Shown: positions 47,104 to 63,500 of the stretch, piece after piece
Numbering within the stretch: the stretch's first letter is position 1
Layout: every line of letters starts with the position of its first letter
Translations under genes and position numbers: made by a program
Source of the DNA: Piper betle
Lineage: Eukaryota; Streptophyta; Magnoliopsida; Piperales; Piperaceae
Direction: 5' to 3'
DNA length: 64,000 nt
NCBI GenBank assembly: GCA_033002965.1
Contig: JAURVB010014805.1
Location: forward strand, 1-64,000
Notes under the pieces: generated by a model
What the model was told of the DNA's origin: nothing
The model's input: the letters and a program-made list of their open reading frames with translations, nothing else
Databases searched by the model: none

Positions 47104-49552
47104 AATTTGGTTCAACTAGGAATATACACAATAAGTGGTGAACAAACGATTAAAAAACCAAGATCCCAGCATAAAAAACACAACTTGTACCAAGAATCCG
47201 ACTGGAATCGCGGCGGAATCGCGGCCCTCGCGTCGGCCGGCGGAACCCGATTGCGGGCGGCGGTCGCAACGTCTGCGGCGGTGGCCTGGTCGGACGGAGG
47301 ACGGCGGAGGGAGGACGGCGAAGGCGCGGCGGAGGGAGAACGGCGCAAGCGCGGCGGAGGGCGGCGGAGGGAAGGTCGGAGTCGGGCGGCGGAATCGGGG
47401 GGATGAGGGTATGATTTAGGTTTTTAAATCCAAATTACCATTTTACCCATGCTTAAATAATTTAATAAAAATTATACCTAGGGTATTTTGGTAATTTACT
47501 AAAAACCGATTCCGATTTAAATCGGCCGATTCCGATTCCGATTTAAATCGGTCGGAATCGGCCGAAACGGGCCGATTCACGACCCGATTCGGGGCCGACC
47601 GAGTCGGCCCCGAAATCGGATCGGCGCGACGCCGATCCGATTTAGATCGGCCGATTCCGCACGGAATCGGCCGATTCGTGCAACTATGGTCTTAGGTAAA
47701 TATTAAGGGCAAAACTTAAAATATTATTTTACATATACAACTTCATAGAAATATATAAGTTTGGTGCGAGTGATAAGTTTATGATGAATCGAGATATTAT
47801 CATAAATAATTAATTCTCGTGGTTAATTATCCAAATTTACAATTCATGGGTAGAAGTTATAACTTACTCATATAGAGCACTGGGTGAAATTAAAAATACT
47901 AGGTTTGTTGTCTTGAAGTTAATATCTAATTTAAATAATGCATGTTAGGTTAATTTAATCTTAATTCATAATTAAATCACTCTTTGAATTTATTTTATTT
48001 AAGTATAATTAATTAAATTATTTTTGGTAATTAATAATTTTTACTACTAATTTCTCATAGGACGGTACTCTCTTATCACTTTTATTACATGATTCGGTAT
48101 GCACGCTTGTATTATAATTTCCACATCAGCCACACCTCAAGTTGGCTAAACATGGGCATTCCAATATTTTTTGTATACCTTGTGAGGTGTGAACACATTA
48201 ATAAAGTCTATGAGAATGGCGGAAGCAGGGTGGTTAGAGTAGTTTCAAAGGGGGAAATAATAAGATAAAAGATAGGCCTTATTATCTTGATGAGAATCAA
48301 GTTGAACAGCAGAAGACTACGATTTGAGGAGGGAGTATTCTTAGAAGAACCATGAGGAGACAGGATGAAATTTAATGGATTGAAATATGAAACAAAGAAA
48401 TGAATTTTTTTAAATAGAGAGAGAGAGAGAGATTAAAATTGAAAAGAAAAAAAATTCTTAGATAGAGGGACTTGTCAGGTTGTCCCTCCCCCACAAATAC
48501 ATGAAATAGCAATCCTGTTTTGGATAAAAACGAATCTTTTACAAAAAGCATTTTACGTTTTGTGTGAATTAATAGAAATAATGACAGAAGTGGAGAAAAA
48601 TGGCAACGTAGGGAGAAGGGAAAATTTTTATGGATTGAAGAAATGTGAAGATTTTGTTGAGATTCGCTTAGGATTGTCAATCATAGCTTCGCCAAGTTTT
48701 TAATCGGTTATATCTTTCTTTTATTCTCTTTATTTGTAATTAATACTAATTTTGTACAAATTATAATAAATTGGTATTGAGGGTATCTATTCTCTCGTAA
48801 ATATTTTCTATATCAAATTGTGATATAATAAATTTGATCTGTGGTTTTTTCCCACATTTAGAATTTTTTGTGTAAAGTTAGTGTTGTCTCTTATTTGTGT
48901 TAAATTTACTTAAATTGGTTGTCAATTGTGTATTAAAATGAATATTAAGTATTTGGTTAATCCCAACATGACCTAACCTGGTTGCATTGGTGGTGGTGGG
49001 AGGAGATGATTAGAAACAGGATGGAGGCGACGTCACTGTGGGATTCTTCACCCATTCCTCTACCAAGAAATGCGTCAGAATCACTCTCACTGCCCTCGAG
49101 CCAAGGTTTGTTGTATTGATATGTATATGGACCTCCGGTATGTATCATTCGTTGAACAGTGCCCACTCTACATGTAAAATTGTGGCACATGATTGCATAA
49201 TTGTGAAATGGGTTCAAAACAAACACATGATTGTAGACTCGTCAAAATAACAAAAATCTCGAGTCCATGCCGGTGAATTGATTATAAAATAATCAATGTC
49301 TTGGCTTGGCTTCTTATTCACAAAGGTTATAAGATTAACATGGTTGAACATGGCAATTTCATGTGGGGCTCCTCTGAACCAACACTATTTGGAAGTTTCA
49401 CATACCCAACAAAACTAAACAGAACAATATTGATTTTTCCCATAATGACTTAAATACCCTAGATTTGTGTTGAAAATTTATTTAAGACTAATGAAATTTG
49501 AGTTGGGCTTTAAAAAATAACCAAATCAAACTAAAATATATATTTTTAAATA

Positions 49553-50200
49553 AAAATTTAATTTGGCCAATCAACCGTGAAGTCAAATCTACCATCAGCC
49601 TGAGTTGCTTAAATCTAGTCGTGAACTTAGGCAAATCTAGCCAACAGCAACACATCCTCTTGTCCAATTTTTTAAAAACAATCAAGCTTACAACCTATCC
49701 TAATCATTTTAAAAAATATTTTTAAATTATGAATAATATACAAGAAACCCTTACCTAATAAATAGTGTACGAAAACATCCTTTAATCGTAAATTGTCAAT
49801 TCAAAAGCTCTTATTGGGGTGTCATAAAATTTTTTATTTTTAACTAATCTTTAAAAAATAAATAAATAAAAGTTTAATTTGGCCAATCCACTGTGACCAG
49901 ATCTACTCGCGCGTGTCAAATCTACCATCAACATTAGTTTGGTTAGATCTAGTGGTGAACATAGGCAAATGTAGCCAACAACTGCACGTGCTCTTGTCTA
50001 ATTTTTTTAAAAACAATCAAGCTTACAATCTATCCTAATCATTTTAAAAAATATTTTTAAATTATGAATAATATACAAGAAACACTTAAATAATAAATAG
50101 TGTATAAAAGCATCCTTTAATCGTAAATTGCCCCTTCAAAATCTCTTATTTGGGTGGCATAAAAAAATTTTATTTTTAACTAATCTTTAAAAAATAAAAC
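49553..50200. repeat. Tandem pair of about 330 bases (arm 1)
   Basis: Two diverged copies (AATTTGGCCAATC ... AACTAATCTTTAAAAAATA) lie side by side. The same pair occurs inverted in arm 2 at about 60190-60800, so the tandem is older than the inverted duplication. Confidence 0.8.
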
Positions 50201-51262
50201 ATGTTTATAGAGAAAAATATTTATTTGTATTACCTTTTAAGTTTATTATTAAAATTTTTAACAAATACGTTGTCTTTTCCATTTTTTAGGGTCAATCAAT
50301 CATATGCACGTGTAAAAATTAAAAAATGATAATAATTTTTGTACAGTAAAAAAATAGAATGAACATTAAAAAATGAGAGGAGAAGGGAAAGGGAAAATTA
50401 AAATTATTTTTTAATCTTTATTTTTATTTACTTTTCTACATCTAAATATTAAATACCTCCTCCAACATTTAAGACTAGAATTAAATTAAGATAAATTTAT
50501 AATAATAACCTTATAATTTAACAAAAGCAACAAAAGAGTGAGTTTTCCCCTCTGTTTTTTGCTAGGGTTTTACCGCAGCACTCACTACAACAACCTTGTT
50601 ATAACAATTACTTGACTAATTTATGCTTTTTAACTATAAATGTTTAAATTTTTAATTATATAAATTAAATTATATTTTTTTAATTAAATACTCGTTAAGT
50701 GGGTGTCGTGTGGTTCCGAGAAGTTGAATTGATTGGTTCTATATATATGGAAATCTATTATCAGTCTTGCGAAAATCATGAATCTCATGAACTGCCATTT
50801 TTCTCCTGGTAGATGAAAATCACAAAACATGTAAGCTGTTAACTATTTTCTTAAACATTTTATTTTAAATTTTGCGAGTTCAAATAAAAATGTGGGCTCC
50901 TCGAGATCAGGATTTTTTTTTACAAAAAATTATTATTATTATTATTATTTGATTGATAAATTTTAGAATTTTTCTTTTCAATAATTAATGAGGCAATACT
51001 TTCGGTTATTAAATAATGAAAAATCTTAGTCTACAAACCAATAGATACGTTCAATAGTAGGCGAAATAAATTGTGATGCATTTAATGTGCTACTAAGTAT
51101 ATTTCTTCTCGTAGCATAATTTAGACTTGATCAATACACACACGAAGCCGTAATATATTTCACATACAAAAATTTTGAAATTATTTGGCATAAAAAATGA
51201 TAATTTTATATCCATTTAATATTTAGGACAGGCATATACAAACTATATAATTATGTCTATGC

Positions 51263-51298
<36 letters not shown>

Positions 51299-51814
51299 TT
51301 ATATTCATAGAAAGAGAATTATGAACTTTGATTGAAAACACAAAATTTAACTTAATAAAATACAAGAAAAATAAAAGAAAAGAAAATATATTATTATGAT
51401 CAATCTTTTTATTTAATTAATTAGAATATATTTTTTAAAATTAATATATGAGATATTAAATTATTATAATTTATTTTATTATTTAGCGAGATTTTATATA
51501 TAAAATTAAAATTTATTTGTAATATAAGTCGCTTAATATATAACCTAGTTATTATATAAGAATAAATTTAAATTTATTTATTTGTAAAAAAATAAATTGG
51601 TGTGGAGAAGGACATCTAAATTTTTACTTAAATCTTAAACTAATCATTTAGCCTCCTTCTTATCATTATTAAAGTATATAATCTTATCATTATTAAAGTA
51701 GATTGATGATAATTGGTTACATCCAAGATGTAAGCTATCAGACAACCACATCCACACATACGCGTCCATCTCCAGCGAAGGTGATAGCTTTCTCTGCTCC
51801 GATCCCCGGCGGCC
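50200..51814. other. Upstream region of alkenal reductase copy 1
   Basis: AT-rich, with a (TTA)n run at about 51267-51297. The last 500 bases are shared with copies 2 and 3. No clear TATA box at the usual distance was found. Confidence 0.5.
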
Positions 51815-55871
<4,057 letters not shown>

Positions 55872-56800
55872 GAAAACAGTAGGGCTATATCCTAAAGGTA
55901 TGCATTTTTAAATAAGTGCATGTTGATATTGTATCTCGCAAGTCTTTGCTGCTTTTTGTGTTCTTATGAATTGCAATAAGATGACCCTTGAGGTTTACTT
56001 ATGGTTCAATAGTATTGAACCGCCCAGGACTGTGTGTATTTTGTGTGGATGAATTTTATTACTACCAAGTTTTTAAAGTGAATCAATAGTGTGTCTCGTT
56101 CTCAATGTAATGCCTCATTGCTAGTATGGTGCCATTTGATGCTTCCCTAAAAACTGTTATTGGAAGTTGCCATTCGTCCTCTCTTACTATCTTAGCGACT
56201 CGGAATGCCTGTGTTAAACTTCAGGTCGATGCTTCCCTAAAAAAGATGTACATCATATAACCTTGGGACTACTTTACGTATAGATGTATTGCATACGCCG
56301 ATGCAAAAGTTCTCCTCCATGCCTATCGACGTTAATTTATTTCCGATGCTAAAATGTAGCCTCTGTTAGCATTGGCCAGTGATAAGCATCAAGCTTGTCT
56401 TGATGCCAATCATATTCTTTTTAGTTTGTTTTCGGTCAGTTTAAATTCCCGAGTAACTAGAAAAAGAATTTCTTTTAATCACAAAGAATTCAGTTCAAAT
56501 CGTGTAAATTAAAATTACCGACCCATAATTTTTGTTAACTCACTCCATGTTTCTGTTACCTTTCCACATGAGTCATAACCTCGTAATTGTTAATCTAAAA
56601 GAAATTCAGTTCAGACGTAATATACTCATCCATCATATATGTTACCACACTCCTAATTAATCCAGGTACACATCATTACTGAAAGCCCCTTTTTCACTAA
56701 AAAGAGCCTATGCTGGTTTTTAAAAACTAATAGAGCAACCAACATCAACTTTTCCTTCTCAAATTTTTTTTAAAAAAAAATTATTAAGAGTTAATATACA
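55872..56800. other. 3' flank of alkenal reductase
   Basis: The likely 3' UTR lies just after the stop. No other gene or transposon end is seen before the GC-rich element. Confidence 0.5.
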
Positions 56801-56814
56801 TATATAGAGTGCTG

Positions 56815-57738
56815 CTACTGTGCGCTGCAACGTTTTGCAGCGCACAGGCAGCGCAGTAAATCTGGGCCGCTGGATTGAAATCCAGCGGCCCAGGACTTAT
56901 CGGAGATTCAGACCCGCCCCTTACCCGCCTTAGACCTGCCTGGCCACCCGCCCGTCCGCCTGCCTGCCCGCCCGCCCGCCCGCCCACCCGCCGCCCCCCG
57001 CCCGCCTGGCCGTCGCCTGACCGGACCACGCGCCTGGCTGCCTGACAGCCCGCCCACCCACCCCGACGCCCAGCTGGCAGCCCCCCGCCGCGGCCCCCTC
57101 GCAAGCCCCCCGGTCGCCCCGTCGATGCCCTCCCCACGCCCTGTAGCCACGGCCCCCTCGCCCAAGCCAAGCCCTCGCCAGCCGATGTCCCCCCCCCCAC
57201 CGCAGTGCGGCCCCCCAACCTGCCTGCGACCGAAGCCGCCCGCCGCCTGCCAACCTGTCGCGGCTCCCCGGCACGATCTGCCTTCCAGACCCGGCTCGCC
57301 GCCCAGCGACCACACCCCACCGCAACGGACCACCCCCGCCACCTCGCCGCGGCCCGCCCATCCCTTCGCCGGGCCCCCCAAGCCGCCCTTGAGGGGTCGT
57401 GGCGGAAGGCGGGTGGGCCACGGCGGGGTGGCTGGGGTGGTCCGTCGCGGTGGGGAGTTGGTCGCGGGGCGACGAGCGGGGTTTGGAGGGCAGATCGTGC
57501 CGGGGAGCCGCGGCAGGGTGGCGGGCGGCGGGCGGCTTCAGTCACGGCGGTGACTCGATCGCGCGGCGGCGGGTAGGGTCAGACGGGCGGCGGGGTCGGC
57601 GGGCAGGCGGGCGGTAGGCTTGATCTGGCGGGTCTAACGGGTCGCGGGGTGGGCTTCAAGGCTGCGGGCTGTTAGATTTTCATCTAATGGCCCATGGGCT
57701 ATGCGCTGCAAAAACACTGCAGTGCATTGCAATATTTT
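56815..57738. mobile_element. GC-rich foldback element with terminal hairpins
   Basis: The left end has two near-perfect hairpins: TGCGCTGCAA/TTGCAGCGCA (56821-56844) and a 13-bp stem at 56864-56891. The right end has diverged versions of both in mirrored order: 57666-57693 and about 57701-57727. Inside, 57232-57372 is about 85% complementary to 57399-57539, with a 26-base spacer, so a 140-bp stem could form. It has no recognisable protein, although GC bias opens frames of up to 253 codons on both strands. The ends suggest a foldback or MITE-like transposon. No TSD could be fixed in the TA-rich flanks. Confidence 0.75.
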
Positions 57739-57744
57739 TGTATA

Positions 57745-57806
57745 TATATATATGTATGTATGTATGTATGTATACTATACTATACTATACTATACTATAC
57801 TATTCT
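57745..57806 (+). repeat. Compound microsatellite (TATG)n-(ACTAT)n
   Basis: TA repeats run into about five TATG units and then about six ACTAT units, next to the foldback element's right end. Confidence 0.9.
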
Positions 57807-58264
57807 AGTGCAGGAGAAGGGCTTTCCTCTTATCGGGTAATGTTTAACCATCTAATTTAGGAGAATAGAAAATTAGAAACATTATTTGATTTTTTCCCTT
57901 GAAAATAGCCTCCACATTCTACCTAAATATATTTTTATTAAGCAAACCAATTAAAATGACAATAGCCCTTTTTACTGTAACCATGACTCCATTGTTTACC
58001 TCTTTTCTTTTCTTTGAAAGCAACCAACTCCCTGCTCTTTGATGCCATTTCTCGAATATCATCCATCGGCATATGACATCCCTTATCTCTTATTCAGCTA
58101 ATGACAAAGTAAAGATTAAAAAAAAATCATTTTAGTACACTTCCCAACATTGAAAACAGTTAACTAATCAAACAAGAATTAAATCTTCGTCAAAGCAACA
58201 ATAAAAAAAATGAAGTCCTCACAACTTTCCACCACACAAATGATAACAAAATTGAACCGCATAC

Positions 58265-58492
58265 CTCCCCGGGCACGAAGGACTCGATGTAGTACTAGCC
58301 CTCAAGCTTCGACATGGGGTTGCGCATGTAAGGATCACAAGACAGGTACAGATTCTGCACGAGCACAGCGTGGTCAACGTCGTCCGGCAGCTTGAGCCGG
58401 ATGTGGCCAGCGGTGATGACCATGTCGGACTCCTTGGGGAAGCCCTTCACGTAGTCTTTGAGCAGCACCTGCTTGTTGGGCACCGTCGCCAT
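58265..58492 (-). pseudogene. AER: 2-alkenal reductase copy 2, exon 1 only, with stop
   Basis: Exon 1 on the minus strand has the same 228-base length as copy 1. It has an extra upstream in-frame ATG (58501) and the GT donor kept at 58264-58263. Codon 66 is TAG (58297-58295) where copy 1 has Tyr. Other changes are Val to Ala, Asn to His, Lys to Gln and the last residue Lys to Glu. Exons 2-5 are absent because arm 2 ends within intron 1. It can make no reductase, but a transcript from its promoter would be antisense to nothing here and would head toward the 3' end of copy 1. Confidence 0.92.
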
Positions 58493-61119
58493 GGCCGCCA
58501 TGGTTCGGAGCAGAGAAAGCTATCACCTTCGCCGGAGATGGACGTGTCTGTGTGGATGTGGTTGTCTGAGAGCTAATATCTCGGACGTAACCAAATTATT
58601 AACAATCTACGTTAATAATAATAAGATTATATACTAATCCAAGAGGAGAATGATAAATAATTAGTTTAAGATTTAAGTAAAAATTTAGATGTCCTTCTCA
58701 AAACCAATTTATTTTTACAACTAAATTAATTAAAATTTATTCTTATATAATAACTAGGCTACATATTAAGCGACTTATATTATGAATAAATTTTAATTAT
58801 ATATATAAAATCTCGTTAAATAATAAAATAAATTATAATAATTTAATATCTCATATATTAATTTTAAAAATATATTCTAATTAATTAAATAAAAATAATC
58901 ATCATAATAATATGGTTTCTTATTTTTTATTTTTGTTGTATTTTATTAAGTTAAATCTCGTGTTTTTAATCAAAGGTCATAATTCTTCTTCTATTAATAT
59001 AAAATATAATAATAATAATAATAATAATAAATAAGCGTAGATATAATTATATAGTCTGTATATGTCTATCCTAAATATTAAATGAATATAAAATTATCAT
59101 TTTTTATGCCAAATAATTACAAATTTTTTGTACGTGAAATATATTACGGCTTTGACGAAAAAAGATCTGGATTAGGCAACAAAGTGGCTATAATTTTTAT
59201 TAGCACTATTTTTTGGTAGTTGTTTTTGTGTGTATTGATCAAGTCATAAATTATGGAGTTTTGAATCAATATGTTACGAGAAGAAATACACTTAGTAGCG
59301 CACTAAATGCATCGCAATTTTTTCGCATATGATTGAAAGTATATATTGGTTTGTAGACTAAGATTTTCCATTATTTAATAACCAAAAGTATAGCTTAATT
59401 AATTATAGAAAAGAAAAATTCTAAATTTTACCCATTAAAAATATAATAATAAATTTTTGTAAAGAAAAGAAAATCCTGATCTCTCGAGGAGCCCACATTT
59501 TTTTGAACTGGCAAAATTTAAAATAAAATGTTTAAGAAAATAGTTAATAGCTTACATGTTTCATGATTTTCATCTACGAGGGAGAAAATGGCAATTCATG
59601 AGATTCATGATTTTCGCAAGACTGATAATAAATTATATATAGAACAAATCAATTCAACTTCCCGGAACCACACGACACCCGCGCTAACAAGTATTTAATT
59701 AAAAAAAATAATTAAAATAATATAATTAAATTTTTAAACACTTCTAGTTAAAAAGCATAAATCAGTCAAGTAATTATTATAACGAGGTTGTTGTAGCAAG
59801 TGTTGTGGTAAAACCCTAGCAAAAAGTAGACGGGAAAGCTCACTCTTTTGTTGCTTTTGTTAAATTATAAGGGTATTATTATAAATTTATCTCAATTTAA
59901 TTCTAGTCTTAAATTTTGGAGGAGGTAGTTAATATTTATATGTATAAAAGTAAATAAAAATAAAGATTAAAAATAATTTTAATTTTCCCTTTCCCTTCTC
60001 CTCACATTTTTTAATGTTAATTCTTTTTTACTGTACAAAAAATATTATCATTTTTTATTTTAACATCTGCATATGATTGATTGACCTAAAAAAATGGAAA
60101 AGACAACGTTTTTGTTAAAAATTTTAATAATCAACTTAAAAAGTAATACAAATAAATATATTTTTTCTATAAACATGTTTTATTTTTAAAGATTAGTTAA
60201 AAAATAAAATTTTTTATGACACCCCAATAAGAGATTTTGAAGGGGCAATTTATGATTAAAAGATGCTTTTATACACTATTTATTATTTAAGGGTTTCTTG
60301 AATATTATTCACAATTTAAGAATATTTTTAAAATGATTAGGATAGGTTGTAAGCTTGAATGTTTTTTAAAAAATTAGACAAGAGCATGTGTTGTTGTTGG
60401 CTAGATTTGCCTATGTTCACCATTAGATCTAACCAAGGTTGATGGTAGATTTAACGTGCGCGACTAGATATGGTCACAGTGGATTGGCCAAATTAAACTT
60501 TTATTTATTTATATTTTAATAAGAGATTTTGAAGGGGCAATTTACGATTAAAGGATGTTTTCATACACTATATATTATTTACGGGTTTCTTATATATTAT
60601 TCACAATTTAAAAACATTTTTAAAAATGATTAGGATAGGTGGTAAGGTTGATTGTTTTTAAAATTGGACAATAGCATGCATTGTTGTTGTTTAGATTTGC
60701 CTATGTTCACGACTAGATTTAACTAACTAAATGGTAGATTTGACACGACACAACTAGATCCGGTCACGGCTGGCCAAATTAGAAAATATATATTTTAGTT
60801 TGATTTCGTTATTTTTTAAATCCCAACTCAAATTTCATTAGTCTTAAATAAAATTTCAACACAAATCTAGGGTATTTAAGTTATTATAGGAAAAATCAAT
60901 ATTGTTCTGTTTAGTTCTGTTGGGTATGTGAAACTTCCAAATAGTGTTGGTTCGGAGGAGTCCCACATGTATTTGCCATGTTCAACCATGTTGATCTTAT
61001 AACCTTTGTGAATAAGAGTCAAGCCAAGACATTGATTATGTTATCAATACAATGGCATGGACTCGAGATTTTTGTTATTTTGAGTAGTCTACAATTATGT
61101 GTTTGTTTTGAACCAATTT

Positions 61120-62580
61120 TACATAGGAAGAAGATTGGATTAAGGAAATTGAAGTGGAACAAAATGAATGACACATACCGGAGGTCCATATACATATCAA
61201 TACAACAAACCTTGGCATGAGAGCACTGAGAGTGATTCTGACGCATTTCTTATAGAGGAACCGGTGAAGCCCCGCCACAGAGTCATATCGGGATTAACCA
61301 AACACTTAAATTTTTATTTTAATATATTATTAATAAGAAGTACTAAATCTATATTTTAATACATTATTGATAAGAAATACCAATCAATTTAACTAAATTT
61401 AACACAAATAAGAGATAATGTTAATTTTGCGTAAAAATTTTTAAATTTGGGGAAAAACCACAGATTAAATTTATTGTATTACAACTTGATACAAAAAATA
61501 TTTACGAGAGAATAAACACCCCAAATACCAATTTATTATAATATTTACATAATTAATATTAATTACAAATATAGATAATAAAGTAAAAATATTACCTATT
61601 AAGAACTTGTCTAAGTTATCATTGACAATCATAATCGAATTTTAACAAAATCTTCACATTTTCCCGATCCATATAAATTTCCCATTCTCCCCTTTTGGCC
61701 CTTTTCTCCACTTCAGTCTTTATTTCTAGTCATTCACAAAGATGTAAAACACATTTTTTAAAAGAAATTTTTGTTTTTGTTAAAAATAGAGTTGTCATTT
61801 CATGTATTTATAGAGGAAGGACAACCCAACGGTCTCTCTGTCTAAATTTTTTTTCTCTTTTCAATTTTAATTTCTCTCTCTCTCTCTTTAAGAATGCAAA
61901 AAATATTGGAATGTCCCTGTTTACCCGGCTTGAGGAGTGGCCTTGTGGAACTCAATTTTGGGACACACTTATTTGTTTCCTTAATAACACCGAAGAAGAG
62001 AAGGTAACAAAGAGTGGAAAACTTTCCTTTTTCTTTTAATTATTTATGTAATGTTCCTTTTTTCCTTTTTTGATCATCCACTCCCTCTCTTGTATTTTTT
62101 TCAAGCTGCTCCATATTTACAAAAGCTTAATCTGCATTTTGTATTCATCAAATATCAGCTTCAATTTGTGGGTAACTGTCCATCTTTACCAAAGCCTTTT
62201 ATACAAGCAGAAACTCTCTTTCATGCACAGGGAGTTACAATAGGATTTCATGTCACTCGTAACCTGTGTTCAATGTGCACAGCATGACATTGAAGGTCCT
62301 TACCGCATGTTGGCCATTTTATTCCACCACTCATTAGCATCTATATGTAACTAGCTATTTATTCATGAGAAATTTAATTTGGTGAGTATATGTGACTTCT
62401 ATTATTATTGTTGAGTTGTGTAACATAAATTTTGTTTTCAGGGATCAGATTGTGTGCCCTACTTTATAGCATTGCAATATTTCATCAAAGCTAAGGATAT
62501 ATTGGGTGAAGACGGCAAAAACGAAGCAGGTGACGGTAGCCAAGACCACCAAATACTACCTCCTTCATGGTCCAAGTAAA
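61120..62580 (+). pseudogene. Exon-like remnants of an unidentified gene (arm 2)
   Basis: Three blocks look coding. About 61168-61290 gives THTGGPYTYQYNKPW and SDSDAFLIEEP. About 61890-62010 gives SLFTRLEEWPCGTQFWDT and ends before a GTAACA donor. About 62443-62580 follows a TTTTCAG acceptor and gives GSDCVPYFIALQYFIKAKDILG to a stop. The first and last blocks are also readable on the minus strand of arm 1 (about 49030-49150 and 41140-41000), where they are damaged. I do not recognise the family, and joining of the blocks is not shown. Confidence 0.35.
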
Positions 62581-62976
62581 AACGATCCAAGCTCTAAAGT
62601 GTATACGCTCTGTTTTTTTTCAATGAAATGTATTTTGCTCTTTGGTGATCTTATGATCAGGTATAGCTGATATATGGTTTAATTTCATTTTGTCAAAATA
62701 GTGACTTGGCCCAATTTACAATATCTTCAAGATATGTAGGCATCTCCCATATGTATGGTTTTCGCAAAATTGAAATAGTTTTACGTTGTGATTGCCCTCT
62801 ATCTTAGCTCTTAGCTCTTTGCTTGCAAGAGTTGGCAATTCACTGTGGATTGTGTTCTACAGACACGTTCGTAAAAGCCTATTTACTCTGGATTTTGCCC
62901 AAAAAATGAGTGAGATGTGTGGGGGGAAAATACACATTTTGTGTTAGGCTCTATGAGGCCCTAGAAACAGAGTGAA

Positions 62977-63500
62977 TTATTATTTTTATTATTTTATATT
63001 AATAAAAAAATTTATATTCTTTTATTAAAAACAAGAGATTTAATTTATTAAAATACAACATAAATAAAAAATAAGAAACTATATTATTATGATTATTCTT
63101 TTTATTTAATTAGTTAGAATATATATTTTAAAATTAATATATGAGATATTAAATTATTATAATTTATTTTATTATTTAACAAGATTTTATATATAAAATT
63201 AAAATTTATTCATATAATAAGTCGCTTAATATATAGCCTAGTTATTATATACGAATAAATTGTATTTAATTTATTAGTAAAAAAATAAATTGGTGTTGAG
63301 AAGGACATCTAAATTTTTACTTAAATCTTAAGCTAATCATTTATCCTCCTCCTCTTGGATTAGTATATAATCATTTTATTATTAAAGTAGATCGATAATA
63401 ATTCGGTCACATCCAAGATATAAGCTCTCAAACAACCACATCCACACACGTCCATCTCCAGCGAAGGTGATAGCTTTCTCTGCTCCGAACCCCGGCGGCC
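62977..63500 (+). repeat. Start of third copy of the alkenal reductase upstream region
   Basis: It matches about 51270-51814 in direct orientation but is more diverged than the exon and intron that follow. Confidence 0.8.

Larger units (their letters stand above)
42788..47688 (-). mobile_element. hAT transposon (4,901 bp, perfect 8-bp TSD)
   Basis: Ends CATGGTTGCATGAATCGG and CCGATTCGTGCAACTATG are inverted repeats. GTCTTAGG flanks both sides (42780-42787 and 47689-47696). Both ends carry clusters of GAATCGG and GATTTAAATCGG. A transposase gene lies on the minus strand (43305-45986). A GC-rich block (47205-47405) and a three-copy tandem repeat lie on its 5' side. This fits an autonomous-type hAT element whose transposase has decayed. 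Confidence 0.95.
41826..48128. mobile_element. LTR-like insertion (about 1.39 kb) interrupted by hAT
   Basis: Between ACCAC (41821-41825) and GCCAC (48129-48133), arm 1 holds DNA absent from arm 2, where a single GCCAC sits (plus-strand GTGGC, 61937-61941). Without the hAT element and its TSD the insert is about 1,394 bases. A 5-bp TSD and an end in CA fit a solo LTR. The start reads TA instead of TG. No coding domain lies outside the hAT part. Confidence 0.6.
58055..62965. repeat. Inverted-duplication arm 2
   Basis: The reverse complement follows arm 1 from the first part of alkenal reductase intron 1 (52265) back to about 39850, but without the two MITEs and the 6.3-kb nested insert. Divergence is moderate, with many substitutions and small gaps. 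The left junction lies in intron 1 and the right junction abuts copy 3. Confidence 0.85.

Noticed and set aside
56784..57617. Long reading frames of up to 253 codons on both strands
   Set aside because: They overlap in several frames of a GC-rich inverted repeat, are Pro/Arg/Gly-rich and show no domain.
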